From positions 1-64,000 of the forward strand of contig JAEURZ010000007.1 of the NCBI GenBank assembly GCA_016788905.1: a stretch of DNA of 64,000 nucleotides, given 5' to 3'. This document shows positions 42,208 through 50,994 of this stretch, in pieces. A program made the translations under genes and the position numbers. The notes under the pieces are model-generated. The model searched no databases, had not been told where the DNA came from, and saw only the letters and a list, made by a program, of their open reading frames with translations. This stretch comes from Elusimicrobiota bacterium. Lineage in GTDB: Bacteria > Elusimicrobiota > Elusimicrobia > FEN-1173. Each line of letters starts with the position of its first letter. Within the stretch, counting starts at the first letter, position 1.

Positions 42208-44535
42208 TCACGAAAGAGATTCCGGCGCAGGGGCAAGGTGCTTCTTTTTTTTCCACAAAACAAGGACAGATTTTAATAAAAATTGATCCCCAAAGAACCC
42301 CACCACAAGGACCACCACATTGAGCAGTCCAAAATACATGATGGGAAGAAATCCGCTTAACGTCAAAACACCAAACCCAATGCAGAGCACCAGAAAAGAA
42401 GAAGTGCTCGCGTCCCCTTTCTCTAAACTCACCTCTTCTAGGGCCTGGAAATAGGGAACCCCGTTGGCCCTCACTTCCTGAAATCGTGTAAAGAAATGAA
42501 CCGTATCATCGACAATAATGCCGAAGGCGGCGGCGGCAATAAGAGAGGTCCCGGAGTCCAAGGGAATCCCAAAAGCCCCCATGATCCCAAAATTAACCAC
42601 AATGGGAAACAAATTGGGAACCAGGAAAAATCCAGCCATCCCCAAGGAACGAAGGACCACCGCCATCACGATCCATATAGAAAAAACTGCCGAAAAAACG
42701 TTTCGGACCTGCTCCCCAACCAAAACCCGAGCTGTTTCAATATGAACAGGGGCATCCCCACCCACGCGCACCCGGATCCCTGGAAACACTTCCTCCTGGA
42801 TCAGGCGTTCAACCTGCTTAAGAACATCGGCGTTCACCCTTGTGCTCGTGCTATGAAGCCGAAGAACGATGCGAGCCCGCTGATAGTCTGGGGTCACAAA
42901 ATCCTCTAATTCGTCGGCGTTGTAGAGGAGGAGATACTGTTCGGCCATCCGTCGTGTGGAAGGCGGTCGGTAATAGGCGGGGTCCTCATTGTGGAAAGAC
43001 TTGTTCATTTCATTAAAAAACTCAACAAGCGAGGTGGCGGTGTCCACCCCGGGGACCCCCCTCACCTTTTTTTGAAGCCGTTCCATGTAGGCCAGAACGG
43101 CCGGCTCCTGAAAAACCCCAGGGGTTTCCCCCTCCAGGAAAAGATCAACCGGCATGATCCCCGCGAGATGATCTCGCACAAATTCCGCGTCCTGACGCAC
43201 CTGGGCGCTCGATTTGAAATTGCCGACCAGATCGGTCTCTGCCCGCAACCACCGACATTCCCACGCCCCCCATGCCAGGATCGTCCCACACATGAAAAGG
43301 GTCGACCAGGGGTTGCGTGAAACAAACCCAAAGATCCACCGCAGAAGGCGGGTGATGAGGCGGCTTTGATGGACATCTGTTGCACGGTAAATCGTTTCTG
43401 TTCGAAATGTCAAAAGGAGCGGGGTCACGATCCCAAAAGTAAAAATGAATTCAAATATCATCCCCGCCCCCGCCAACCAGCCAAAAACCTGAATCGCTGG
43501 AATTCCACTAAAGGAGAGAGAGAAAAAACCAATGGCCGTGTTTACACTGGTGAGAAGGCAGGGAAATAAAATTTGGTCCAGAACATGGGTAAGCGCCGCA
43601 CGCCGGTCCGGATACAATTCAAGCACACCCGCCTTTAAATGGGTAAACAAGTGAACGTTATCCGAAAGAGCCAAGGCAATCACAATAGGAATGACCGCCG
43701 CGGACGCGTTATTCAAGGGGACCCCCAGGATGGAGGTCAACCCCAACGTCGCTCCCACCGTAGCCAAAATGCCAATGCTGGACAAAAGGAGAAGTCGCTT
43801 ATTTCGAAAAACCAACCAAATGGTACCGGCCACCAGCAGAAGCGTCACGGGGACAAAACGAACAATGTCTTCATTCATATACATCGCTAGGAAATAGTTG
43901 GTCACGGGCCATCCCGCCAAATGGAAACGGTAACCACGTGTTTCGTAGGAGACGAGAACCGATCGAATGGTTCGAATTAATTCGCTCCGTTGAAGTGAGG
44001 AATTTTTGTCGGTCCGGGTGAACACCACAATCCCTGTCGTTCGACCATCCTGGGAAATCAAGCTGTTTACAAAAAGAGGATTTTCCACCGCGCGCCTGTG
44101 GAGGGCCGCCAACTCAACAGGATCGGAGGGAATAGACTCCAAAAAGGGGGCGACCGAAAAGGTGTCATTCTCCCCCACCATGTCCGTGATATTGGCTAAA
44201 CTTTTGACGTCTTTAGCCCCTTCAAGTCCCTCCAAATCCTCCGTCAGCTGTCGAAGAACTTTAAGGTTTTCAGTCGTAAAAAGGTCATCGTTTTGAAAAG
44301 CAATGACAATAAATTCATTGTTAGGAAAAAGAGATCGGAGGTGTTCTCTCAGAATAAAGGAAGGGTCTTTGTCCGCAATAAAATCGTCGACATCGGGCCG
44401 AAGGGAGACTCGGGGAAGGAAAGACCAAAAGAAAACCCCGAAAAGGAGCGCTGAAGTCATGACCCAACCGGGGCGCCTCGTGATGAAGCGAGACATCCAT
44501 TGAGTGACTCTCTCGCGAAGTTGAGGTTTCTTCAT
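42208..44535 (-). CDS. RND superfamily exporter (MMPL/SSD type)
   Basis: The 775-residue protein has 12 membrane helices in two repeats, each preceded by a large periplasmic loop. Marks include ALSDNVHLFTHLKAGVLE in repeat 1 and the FGIIVDDTVHFFTRFQEVRANG proton-relay helix in repeat 2. This is the predicted-exporter (HpnN/YdfJ-like) branch, not the AcrB drug pump. No membrane-fusion protein or outer membrane channel is adjacent. Lipid or hopanoid-like cargo is typical of the branch but unproven here. It starts with ATG at 44535. Confidence 0.85.
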   Translation of the reverse strand: MKKPQLRERVTQWMSRFITRRPGWVMTSALLFGVFFWSFLPRVSLRPDVDDFIADKDPSFILREHLRSLFPNNEFIVIAFQNDDLFTTENLKVLRQLTEDLEGLEGAKDVKSLANITDMVGENDTFSVAPFLESIPSDPVELAALHRRAVENPLFVNSLISQDGRTTGIVVFTRTDKNSSLQRSELIRTIRSVLVSYETRGYRFHLAGWPVTNYFLAMYMNEDIVRFVPVTLLLVAGTIWLVFRNKRLLLLSSIGILATVGATLGLTSILGVPLNNASAAVIPIVIALALSDNVHLFTHLKAGVLELYPDRRAALTHVLDQILFPCLLTSVNTAIGFFSLSFSGIPAIQVFGWLAGAGMIFEFIFTFGIVTPLLLTFRTETIYRATDVHQSRLITRLLRWIFGFVSRNPWSTLFMCGTILAWGAWECRWLRAETDLVGNFKSSAQVRQDAEFVRDHLAGIMPVDLFLEGETPGVFQEPAVLAYMERLQKKVRGVPGVDTATSLVEFFNEMNKSFHNEDPAYYRPPSTRRMAEQYLLLYNADELEDFVTPDYQRARIVLRLHSTSTRVNADVLKQVERLIQEEVFPGIRVRVGGDAPVHIETARVLVGEQVRNVFSAVFSIWIVMAVVLRSLGMAGFFLVPNLFPIVVNFGIMGAFGIPLDSGTSLIAAAAFGIIVDDTVHFFTRFQEVRANGVPYFQALEEVSLEKGDASTSSFLVLCIGFGVLTLSGFLPIMYFGLLNVVVLVVGFFGDQFLLKSVLVLWKKKKHLAPAPESLS

Positions 44536-44596
44536 TTATGGAGAGATGAGCCTCGAGCCTTATGGGTAAATCCAGGGTATTGAAGTGAATAAATCA

Positions 44597-45925
44597 TTAG
44601 CCCAACGACTCGATCCGAAGATGAACGGGCGAGCGGGACAGCCCACGAATCCGGCGTGATTCTTTTATGGCGGATTGAATGGCCCCTTCAGGGGCTTCGT
44701 GCGTGACGATGACGATGGGAACGAATTTTTTGACCACATCGGACTCTGTCACCGCGTTGTCTTCTTGATGAACGGATGAAATGGAGATCTCATGTTTACT
44801 GAGGAGCTGGGTCACCGCCGCCAGGATCCCGGTTCGGTCCGCGGCACTAAAACGGAGATAATGACGAAGACAACGATTTTCCGGATCAAGGATTTTGAGT
44901 TTCTTGTTGGCATCAAACATCACATAGGGAAGACGCCCCGCCATCCCCCCCGCCACTTGTCGAGCCAAATACATAATATCGGAAACCACCGCACTGGCGG
45001 AAGGCATCGAACCAGCGCCTTTCCCGTAAAACATGACGTCGCCCACCGCGTCGCCGTGAATCACAGCGGCGTTGTATTCGTTTCGGACAGTGGCGAAAGG
45101 ATGGTTTTCTGGAATAAGGGTGGTCTGGACACGCGCGAAAACCTCGTCCCCATTAAAGTCCGCCAAAGCAAGGGATTTCGCCACAAGGCCCAACCGTCGG
45201 CGAGCAAACTTGATGTCCCAAAGGTCTAAATTCCGTAAGCCTTCCCGATGAACGTCATCCACGCGAACCCATCCACCCGTGGCCAAGGAAGAAAGGATGG
45301 CGAGTTTGTGAGCGGCATCCACGCCATCGATATCAAAGGAAGGGTCGGCCTCCGCGAAACCCGCCACTTGGGCGGCCTTCAGCGCGACTGAAAAACGCAT
45401 TCCTTCTTCCGACATTCGGGTCAAGATATAGTTGGTCGTCCCATTGACGATACCGTAGAGCCGTTGAATTCGGTTGGCCCCCAACCCTTCGTTCAACCCT
45501 TGAACAACGGGAATTCCGCCTCCCACCGCGGCTTCAAAATAAACCAGTCCCCGGGTTTCCTGGGCGGTTGTAAAAATTTCTCCCCAATGCCGTGCCAAAA
45601 CAGCCTTGTTGGCCGTGGCCACTTGTTTTCCTGCTTTTAGTGCCGAGAGGATGACCGTCCGAGCGGGTTCTTCCCCTCCGATCAACTCGACAACGATGTC
45701 AACTTCAGGGGACTCAACCACTTCACGCCAGTTTTTCGTAAAACGAGGCCGAACCCCTCCGATGGAAGGAAGATTCTTTTTTCGCCGACTGGCAACCATT
45801 GCCAACTGAAGCTTTGTCCCCGCTTTCGCTTCCAACAACGCCATGTTTTTTTGGAACAAACGAACGACACCGTTTCCCACCACACCACAGCCCACCAAGC
45901 CAATCTGGACAATTCCATTTTTCAT
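44597..45925 (-). CDS. hom: Homoserine dehydrogenase
   Basis: The 442-residue enzyme has a Rossmann motif (GLVGCGVVGNGVVRLF), the VATANKAVLARHW and VNGTTNYILTRMSEEG catalytic blocks, EADPSFDIDGVDAAHK and a C-terminal ACT regulatory domain (RTGILAAVTQLLSKHEISI). It reduces aspartate semialdehyde for threonine and methionine synthesis. Its ATG overlaps the aminotransferase stop by 4 nt. Confidence 0.95.
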   Translation of the reverse strand: MKNGIVQIGLVGCGVVGNGVVRLFQKNMALLEAKAGTKLQLAMVASRRKKNLPSIGGVRPRFTKNWREVVESPEVDIVVELIGGEEPARTVILSALKAGKQVATANKAVLARHWGEIFTTAQETRGLVYFEAAVGGGIPVVQGLNEGLGANRIQRLYGIVNGTTNYILTRMSEEGMRFSVALKAAQVAGFAEADPSFDIDGVDAAHKLAILSSLATGGWVRVDDVHREGLRNLDLWDIKFARRRLGLVAKSLALADFNGDEVFARVQTTLIPENHPFATVRNEYNAAVIHGDAVGDVMFYGKGAGSMPSASAVVSDIMYLARQVAGGMAGRLPYVMFDANKKLKILDPENRCLRHYLRFSAADRTGILAAVTQLLSKHEISISSVHQEDNAVTESDVVKKFVPIVIVTHEAPEGAIQSAIKESRRIRGLSRSPVHLRIESLG

Positions 45926-47139
45926 TTGGAGTTCGAACGAATCTTTTTATCGGATTTTCCCTTACGCAGGAATTTTCGGATGCGGAGAACAGCATCATAA
46001 AATCGGTCGTCATGGGTTACCAACGCCATGCGGACATACCCTTCCGCCTCAGCGCCAAACCCGATGCCCGGGGTCACCACAATACCCGTTTCCTTAACCA
46101 ATTCTTCGGCGAACGCCAAAGACCCACGGGACTTCCAACTCTCCGGGAGAGGCGCCCACACGTACATGGTGGCTCGAGGCGTGGGGACAGGCCACCCCAT
46201 CTTGTTCAGCTCTCCGACAAAATAATCTCGTCGTTTTTTATAGGTCGCCACCATCGCTTTCACGCAATCCTGTGGCCCTTCCAAAGCCGCCACGGCCGCC
46301 AATTGGAGAAACGTGGGCACACCGTAGTCCACGAACGCTTTGTATTTTTCCAGGGGAGCCAAGAGGGACTTCTTGCCACAGACCCACCCAATTCGCCACC
46401 CCGCCATGTTGTAGGTTTTCGAAAAACTATGAAATTCCAAGGCCACCTCTTCTGCCCCGGGAGTGGAAAGAAAGCTCGGCGCCTCATAACCATCGAATGT
46501 AATTTCGCAGTAGGGATTGTCGTAAACCACAAGAATGTCATTCTTCTGTGCGAATTTCACCGTTTCCTTAAAAAAGTCGGGATCATCCACAACAGCGGCG
46601 GTGGGATTATTGGGATAACACAGGAACATAATCTTCGCTCGTTTTAAGACCGACGCAGGAATTTTGCTGTAATCCGGCAAATAATTATTTTCAGGTGTGA
46701 GGGGCATGTAATGAATCCGTCCCCCCGCCAAAATGACCCCATTGGAATGGACGGGATAACTGGGTACCGGAACAAGGGCAAAATCCCCAGGGTCCAAGTA
46801 GGCCTGACACAAATGGGCAATACCTTCTTTTGAACCGATCAGAGACAACACATTTTCATCGGGGTCGAGTTTTACCCCAAAACGTCGGTTCATATAGGTG
46901 GTCACGGCTTTTCGAAACTTGGGCATGCCTTTCGCCTGGGGATATCGGTGAGTCCGAGGATGATTCCGAACGGTATCCACCAGCCGATCAATCACGTGGG
47001 ATGGGGCCGGCAAGTCGGGATTGCCCATCCCCAAATCGATGACGTCCAACCGCTGGCGGTGAGCTTCGGCCGCAAGAGCTTTGATCCGGGTAAAAATGTA
47101 AGGTGGTAATTGCTCGAGTTTCTGAGAACATTCAACCAT
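45922..47139 (-). CDS. Class I/II aminotransferase (AlaC / LL-DAP aminotransferase branch)
   Basis: The 405-residue PLP enzyme has DLGMGNPDLPAPSHV at the N-terminus, CYPNNPTAAVVDD, and the lysine in FHSFSKTYNMAGWRIGW. The branch contains AlaC alanine aminotransferase and LL-diaminopimelate aminotransferase. Coupling to homoserine dehydrogenase points to aspartate-family or alanine metabolism. Exact substrate is not decidable from sequence alone. Confidence 0.87.
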   Translation of the reverse strand: MVECSQKLEQLPPYIFTRIKALAAEAHRQRLDVIDLGMGNPDLPAPSHVIDRLVDTVRNHPRTHRYPQAKGMPKFRKAVTTYMNRRFGVKLDPDENVLSLIGSKEGIAHLCQAYLDPGDFALVPVPSYPVHSNGVILAGGRIHYMPLTPENNYLPDYSKIPASVLKRAKIMFLCYPNNPTAAVVDDPDFFKETVKFAQKNDILVVYDNPYCEITFDGYEAPSFLSTPGAEEVALEFHSFSKTYNMAGWRIGWVCGKKSLLAPLEKYKAFVDYGVPTFLQLAAVAALEGPQDCVKAMVATYKKRRDYFVGELNKMGWPVPTPRATMYVWAPLPESWKSRGSLAFAEELVKETGIVVTPGIGFGAEAEGYVRMALVTHDDRFYDAVLRIRKFLRKGKSDKKIRSNSK

Positions 47140-47216
47140 GGGAAGACCTCGGAGAAAAGATTAACCACACACCGGCCCTAAGGCCGCACCAAAACAAGTG
47201 ACAAACCACCCCTCTG

Positions 47217-47516
47217 TCAGACATGAAGAACAGGCCTCTTTACCCATTCCGGCAGGCGCCGTGAAAAGACCCAAACAGACACCCCGAGGCCCCCGTTCGC
47301 CAACCCAAAGACCGCCTCAAAAATGGCAAAACGCGACCACTCGATCCGCGCGATGATGGACCACGCTTGAGGTGTGAAAAGGTTCGCCTCGGGTTGCCCC
47401 GAAACCATATCCCACAACCCCTTTCCTAAAGCTATTCCCCCCACGGCCCAGAAAAGATAGGCCGCTACACGGGCCAACCCGGCCACCGCTACTTTTTCAA
47501 ACGGCGCAGGGGGCAT
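47217..47516 (-). CDS. Small membrane protein, unrecognised
   Basis: The 99-residue protein has two hydrophobic helices (about 10-30 and 64-84). A short amphipathic loop separates them, and the tail is basic. It lies 11 nt behind the HU gene. I recognise no family. A frame this short could be chance, but the coding-like composition and spacing support a real gene. Confidence 0.55.
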   Translation of the reverse strand: MPPAPFEKVAVAGLARVAAYLFWAVGGIALGKGLWDMVSGQPEANLFTPQAWSIIARIEWSRFAIFEAVFGLANGGLGVSVWVFSRRLPEWVKRPVLHV

Positions 47517-47527
47517 AAGAAGTGGAA

Positions 47528-47803
47528 TTAACCTTTAGCTATTTTTTTTAAGGAGAGGCTGGGTTTAAAAGAAATTTTCCGACCCGCGGGAATGGCGATC
47601 GTCTCTCCGGTAATCGGATTTCGACCGGGACGAGCTTTCCGGGCCTTTATTTTAAAAGTGCCAAGACCCGCCAAGGAAATCTTCTCCCCTTTCCGAAGGG
47701 TCTCCCGAATCGAGGAAACCACCGCCTTCACCGCCTTCACCGCTTGGCCCCGACGAACCCCCGCGTCACGGGTAACGCGTGTAATCAGCTCAAGCTTTTT
47801 CAT
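47528..47803 (-). CDS. HU family DNA-binding protein
   Basis: The 91-residue protein begins MKKLELITRVTRDAGVRRGQ and has SLAGLGTFKIKARKARPGRNP and GETIAIPAGRKISFKPS, the DNA-binding beta-arm of HU/IHF. It bends and compacts DNA. It sits 16 nt behind a hypothetical gene. Confidence 0.95.
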   Translation of the reverse strand: MKKLELITRVTRDAGVRRGQAVKAVKAVVSSIRETLRKGEKISLAGLGTFKIKARKARPGRNPITGETIAIPAGRKISFKPSLSLKKIAKG

Positions 47804-47819
47804 TGAAACGGGTCCGTTG

Positions 47820-48212
47820 TTAGACGATAACCGTAAAGGAACGGGGCTTCGATTTCAACGTTCGTTTCCCCACCGTGATTCGTGCGACCACCGTGTGAAC
47901 CCCGGACCCATACCCGGACCAGTCATACCACCAAAAGCCCACGCACTCACGACACGGCTGCCACTCTTTCCCATCAACAGAAACCTCAACCCCATCCGTC
48001 GCGCTCGTGGAAACACGAAGGGCGTAATGGGGGCTCGTTAAAATTTCTCCCACCTGGGGAAAATCAATCCCGATATAATTTTTTCCCAAGGCCTCTGGGG
48101 AAGGAAGCAGAGCCTCGGCTCGGGCAACAGGGGGCCTCGTTTTTGGAGCAACGACCCCGGTCTTTTCACCTGTCACACGTTTCTTTTTCACCACTGTCTT
48201 TTTTCCCAGCAT
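47820..48212 (-). CDS. Ig-like domain protein with Lys-rich start
   Basis: The 130-residue protein has a basic, low-complexity N-terminus (KKTVVKKKRVTGEK) and one all-beta domain (GEILTSPHYALRVSTSATDG to the VTVGKRTLKSKPRSFTVI end). That domain resembles an Ig-like or carbohydrate-binding fold. No signal peptide is seen. GGGAGGA precedes the ATG. Being next to HU suggests a nucleoid or chromosome-associated role, but nothing more can be read. Confidence 0.55.
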   Translation of the reverse strand: MLGKKTVVKKKRVTGEKTGVVAPKTRPPVARAEALLPSPEALGKNYIGIDFPQVGEILTSPHYALRVSTSATDGVEVSVDGKEWQPCRECVGFWWYDWSGYGSGVHTVVARITVGKRTLKSKPRSFTVIV

Positions 48213-48260
48213 CGCAATCCTCCCTTTTTTAATCGAACTTACTCAATCGGGTTCTCTGTT

Positions 48261-48557
48261 CTATGAACAGACAGAGACACGAAGACCGATTGTCCCTAAC
48301 GTTTCAGCCACAGCCTCACACCGCTCGCGAGGCCCCGTGTAAACGGTGGCACTCCCCGTGTAATGGATCACATTGGCCAACGCGAGCCCCCGTTGGTAAT
48401 CACACCGGATGGCCCGCACCAACTGGATCGCCACCTCCGGAAAACTGTGGCAATCGCAATTAAACAAAATCGTCTTCCACCCCGTAAAAGATCGGGACCC
48501 CTCTGTGGTTTCAGACGATGGGGATTCAATCGTTTGTCCTGCGCTTTTAAGAATCAT
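48261..48557 (-). CDS. clpS: ClpS-like adaptor (N-degron receptor) with altered site
   Basis: The 98-residue protein aligns with ClpS through residues 27-95. The beta-hairpin is TILFNCDCHSF where ClpS has the NDDY loop, then come two helices with VIHYTGSA matching the VHYQGKA loop of the E. coli protein. Asn33 and His65, which contact the N-terminal amino group in ClpS, are kept; the central Asp is Cys34. It delivers substrates to ClpA/ClpP in other bacteria. No clp gene is in this window. Confidence 0.72.
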   Translation of the reverse strand: MILKSAGQTIESPSSETTEGSRSFTGWKTILFNCDCHSFPEVAIQLVRAIRCDYQRGLALANVIHYTGSATVYTGPRERCEAVAETLGTIGLRVSVCS

Positions 48558-48565
48558 CGGCTTTT

Positions 48566-48571
48566 ATTGTA
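48566..48571 (-). promoter_or_regulatory. -10 box of a probable leaderless clpS promoter
   Basis: On the minus strand TACAAT (5 of 6) lies 8 nt before the ATG, with a poor TTTACG 17 bp upstream. A second leaderless arrangement in the window makes it credible but not certain. Confidence 0.4.
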
Positions 48572-48620
48572 CATCATGAAAATAATCGCGTAAAGTCGGG
48601 GTGAATCTGAATATCCCCTC

Positions 48621-50015
48621 TCAATAGTGATAGCGCCCCCCCCCAATAAATTCCCTTAACAAGGAATCGTCGGGCACGTCACTTTCCTTAACATTCGCCG
48701 TAAGAGAACAGAGAAGCCGCTCCACCCGTTGGGCGCGAAGAAAGGCATCTACCTTTTTGGGATCATCCTTAAACCGTTTAACGATACCTGGCATTAAAGG
48801 CAGTAGGCGTGCCCCATGGTAGGGGAGTTCGTAGGGAAGCGATCCATTAAAAATATAATCCACCGAGTGAATATAGGGAACGATATAACGCAATTCACTC
48901 TTGCGAACATAGTGCCAATGCCCAACGGTCATGGCGGGGTCATAACTCCGGTGCCAGCTATCGCGCACCATCCTTCGCATCAGGCGGAGGTCGGCCCATC
49001 GAACGAACTCGCCCCCCTCCTCTTTGATTTGGCAGAGGGCCTCAATATAAAAACGAAAGGTGTTTTCCGGAGCGATGCTCCGCGTCATTCCATCGTAAAG
49101 GCCGTGAAGGCTATCGATCAAAAGGATCTCCTTCTCTTTCAACTGAAACTCCTTCGTTTCTTTTTCACGGAGCCCCGTTTTGAAATTATAGAAGGGCATA
49201 CGGATCGGTTTTCCCTCCAACAAAAGCCCAAGGTGTTCGTTAATCAGGTCCAGGTCCAAAGCGGAGGGCATTTCAAAATCGTAGTCCCCGTATTCGTCTT
49301 TGGGCTGATGAGAAAGGTCTTTGAAATAATGATCCAGGTTCATGAGAAGGAAACTGTGCCCCCGCTCCTTCAAGCGTTCACTGATTTTCGTTGTGGTGGT
49401 TGTCTTTCCCGAACTGGAGGGCCCCGCCACGATCACCAATCGCAGGTCCGGGAGTCTCTTAACGATCAGACCCGCCACGTGACGGATTTCCTCATGATAA
49501 GACCGTTCAGCGTCCCGAATCAATGATCGCCATCCTCTCTGCATCTTCTCTTTCAAAGCGTTCACCGTATGGCACCCATGGTCCACATTCCAAGAGAGAA
49601 CTCGCCAGAGAACCTTGTAGGGGATGTTGTCCTGAACGCCCGCGATTTCGGGCTTTTGTTCTCTCGTCCGAGTTTTTTCATGCCGAAAAAGAATGAAGGC
49701 TTTGGCCGTTTTGGCGTGCCCATTGTCAATAAGGACGCCTTCAACAAAATCTTGAATATCTTCAACGGAAGGGGTGGATCCGGCCGGGTAGGCCACGTGA
49801 ATGCGTTGAATCACCTGATCCGCCAGATGCTCGGAGCGCGCCCTGTCACGCCCACCCAAGGCGGCGGCCGCGCGGTAAATGGCGTTCGTGATTTTTAGTT
49901 TATTAAAGGCTACCAAACGCCCATCACGTTTGATGATTCGCGTGATTTTCGATTGTTGGGGCTGGGGAAAAAGATCCAGCTGAGTCTGGGGTGCCCCCAC
50001 AGCGTCAGAACTCAC
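48621..50015 (-). CDS. ATP-cone plus uridine-kinase-like nucleoside kinase
   Basis: From the GTG at 50015 the protein is about 464 residues; an ATG at 50108 would overlap the upstream gene by 62 nt. An ATP-cone (about residues 20-110, KRDGRLVAFNKLKITNAIYR to TAKAFILFRHEK) is followed by a P-loop kinase (VIVAGPSSSGKTTTTTKISE near 195-215). The uridine-kinase substrate loop NLDHYFKDLSHQPKDEYGDY comes next. Related kinases usually carry a TGS domain instead. An ATP-cone suggests control by nucleotide level. The substrate is unknown. Confidence 0.82.
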   Translation of the reverse strand: MSSDAVGAPQTQLDLFPQPQQSKITRIIKRDGRLVAFNKLKITNAIYRAAAALGGRDRARSEHLADQVIQRIHVAYPAGSTPSVEDIQDFVEGVLIDNGHAKTAKAFILFRHEKTRTREQKPEIAGVQDNIPYKVLWRVLSWNVDHGCHTVNALKEKMQRGWRSLIRDAERSYHEEIRHVAGLIVKRLPDLRLVIVAGPSSSGKTTTTTKISERLKERGHSFLLMNLDHYFKDLSHQPKDEYGDYDFEMPSALDLDLINEHLGLLLEGKPIRMPFYNFKTGLREKETKEFQLKEKEILLIDSLHGLYDGMTRSIAPENTFRFYIEALCQIKEEGGEFVRWADLRLMRRMVRDSWHRSYDPAMTVGHWHYVRKSELRYIVPYIHSVDYIFNGSLPYELPYHGARLLPLMPGIVKRFKDDPKKVDAFLRAQRVERLLCSLTANVKESDVPDDSLLREFIGGGRYHY

Positions 50016-50046
50016 GGGAAAAGCGGGGAACCCGGAAGGAGAATGC

Positions 50047-50598
50047 TCACCCCACGTGAGGCATCTGGACAGACTTTTCGGGATGCCCGGCCATATTCGC
50101 AACTCCATTAATCAACAAACTGATTAAAACGATAAACGCCACTTCAACGGAAACAACCGCCCAATCCGCAGAGGTTCCTCCCGAACGGAGGGCCTGAATG
50201 AGGAATAAAATAACGGAAGCGGTGATCGCGTTGGTGAGCGTTCTCCTTTGGTTTCCATAAATCGCGGTGGCAAAAGGCGTCAGCGCGAGGAGAAGCCACA
50301 ACGGTTGAAACTTATCCCCCAGAAGGAAAATCACCACACTGTTAACGATAAGATTCATATAGAGTCGAAACTTTACGTTCCAACTTTTTTTAACGACATC
50401 TTGTTGGCGGAGGAACCGGGGAAAAACCACATTAAAGAACGCCGCAAATCCAAGAAGTCCAAGAGAAAAGGATTTCCCCCAACTGTCCGTTTCCGAAAAA
50501 GCCACGGCCAGCCCCCCCAAAAAAAGCGCAAAGGGAGTAGCAAAGTAGCCCACCAGTGTCACAAGTTTTTGGCTGTCAAATCGGTCGGATTCTGTCAT
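50047..50598 (-). CDS. Integral membrane protein, unrecognised
   Basis: The 183-residue protein has five to six predicted helices (for example FALFLGGLAVAF, WLLLALTPFATAIYG, VEVAFIVLISLLINGV). No charged active-site motif is visible. It lies between a Q-rich lipoprotein gene (30 nt away) and the nucleoside kinase (about 30 nt). I do not recognise the family. Confidence 0.6.
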   Translation of the reverse strand: MTESDRFDSQKLVTLVGYFATPFALFLGGLAVAFSETDSWGKSFSLGLLGFAAFFNVVFPRFLRQQDVVKKSWNVKFRLYMNLIVNSVVIFLLGDKFQPLWLLLALTPFATAIYGNQRRTLTNAITASVILFLIQALRSGGTSADWAVVSVEVAFIVLISLLINGVANMAGHPEKSVQMPHVG

Positions 50599-50628
50599 CG
50601 GGTGATCCTCCTGTCCGAAGAAACGAGT

Positions 50629-50994
50629 TTAACGGTTTCCGGCCTTGCGCGCCTGATTGGCCGCGTCGATGGCCTGTTGGGTTTGTCGTTGAGACTGAAG
50701 ACTGTTTTGAATCGCTTGCTGCTGAGCTTGCTGGGCCTGGGTTTGCTGCATAATCATTTGACGTTGCTGATTGGCCATTTGCTGGGAGTGGTGTTGCTGT
50801 TCCATGATTTGTTTCTGAATTTCTTCCTGTTTAAGATCTCTCTCACTCGTGTCTATCTGAGCGGGATTTCCCCGGCCAGAAGTCGCCTTTACTTCAGTCC
50901 CACCCGACGATTCCGACTTTCCCCCACAAGCGGTTAGTCCAAAAACACCAACGATAAAAACGACGAAAAATCTGAACCTTTCATTTCCTTTCAT
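50629..50994 (-). CDS. Glutamine-rich lipoprotein
   Basis: The 121-residue protein starts at ATG 50994, which overlaps the DegT stop by 4 nt; a longer start to 51033 is less likely. It has a lipoprotein signal with lipobox LTAC (FVVFIVGVFGLTACGG). A low-complexity helix dominated by Gln and Met follows, with many QQ pairs, then a NQARKAGNR end. It looks like a periplasmic coiled coil. Function unknown. Confidence 0.68.
   Translation of the reverse strand: MKGNERFRFFVVFIVGVFGLTACGGKSESSGGTEVKATSGRGNPAQIDTSERDLKQEEIQKQIMEQQHHSQQMANQQRQMIMQQTQAQQAQQQAIQNSLQSQRQTQQAIDAANQARKAGNR

Noticed and set aside
41970-42323. Plus-strand frame of 117 residues
   Set aside because: It spans a terminator hairpin and the solo repeat arm and then overlaps the end of the exporter gene. 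Its composition is not protein-like.
48258-48272. CTGTTC-TAT-GAACAG hairpin over the clpS stop
   Set aside because: The stem is only 6 bp and no T-run follows on the minus strand, so a terminator call is not supported.
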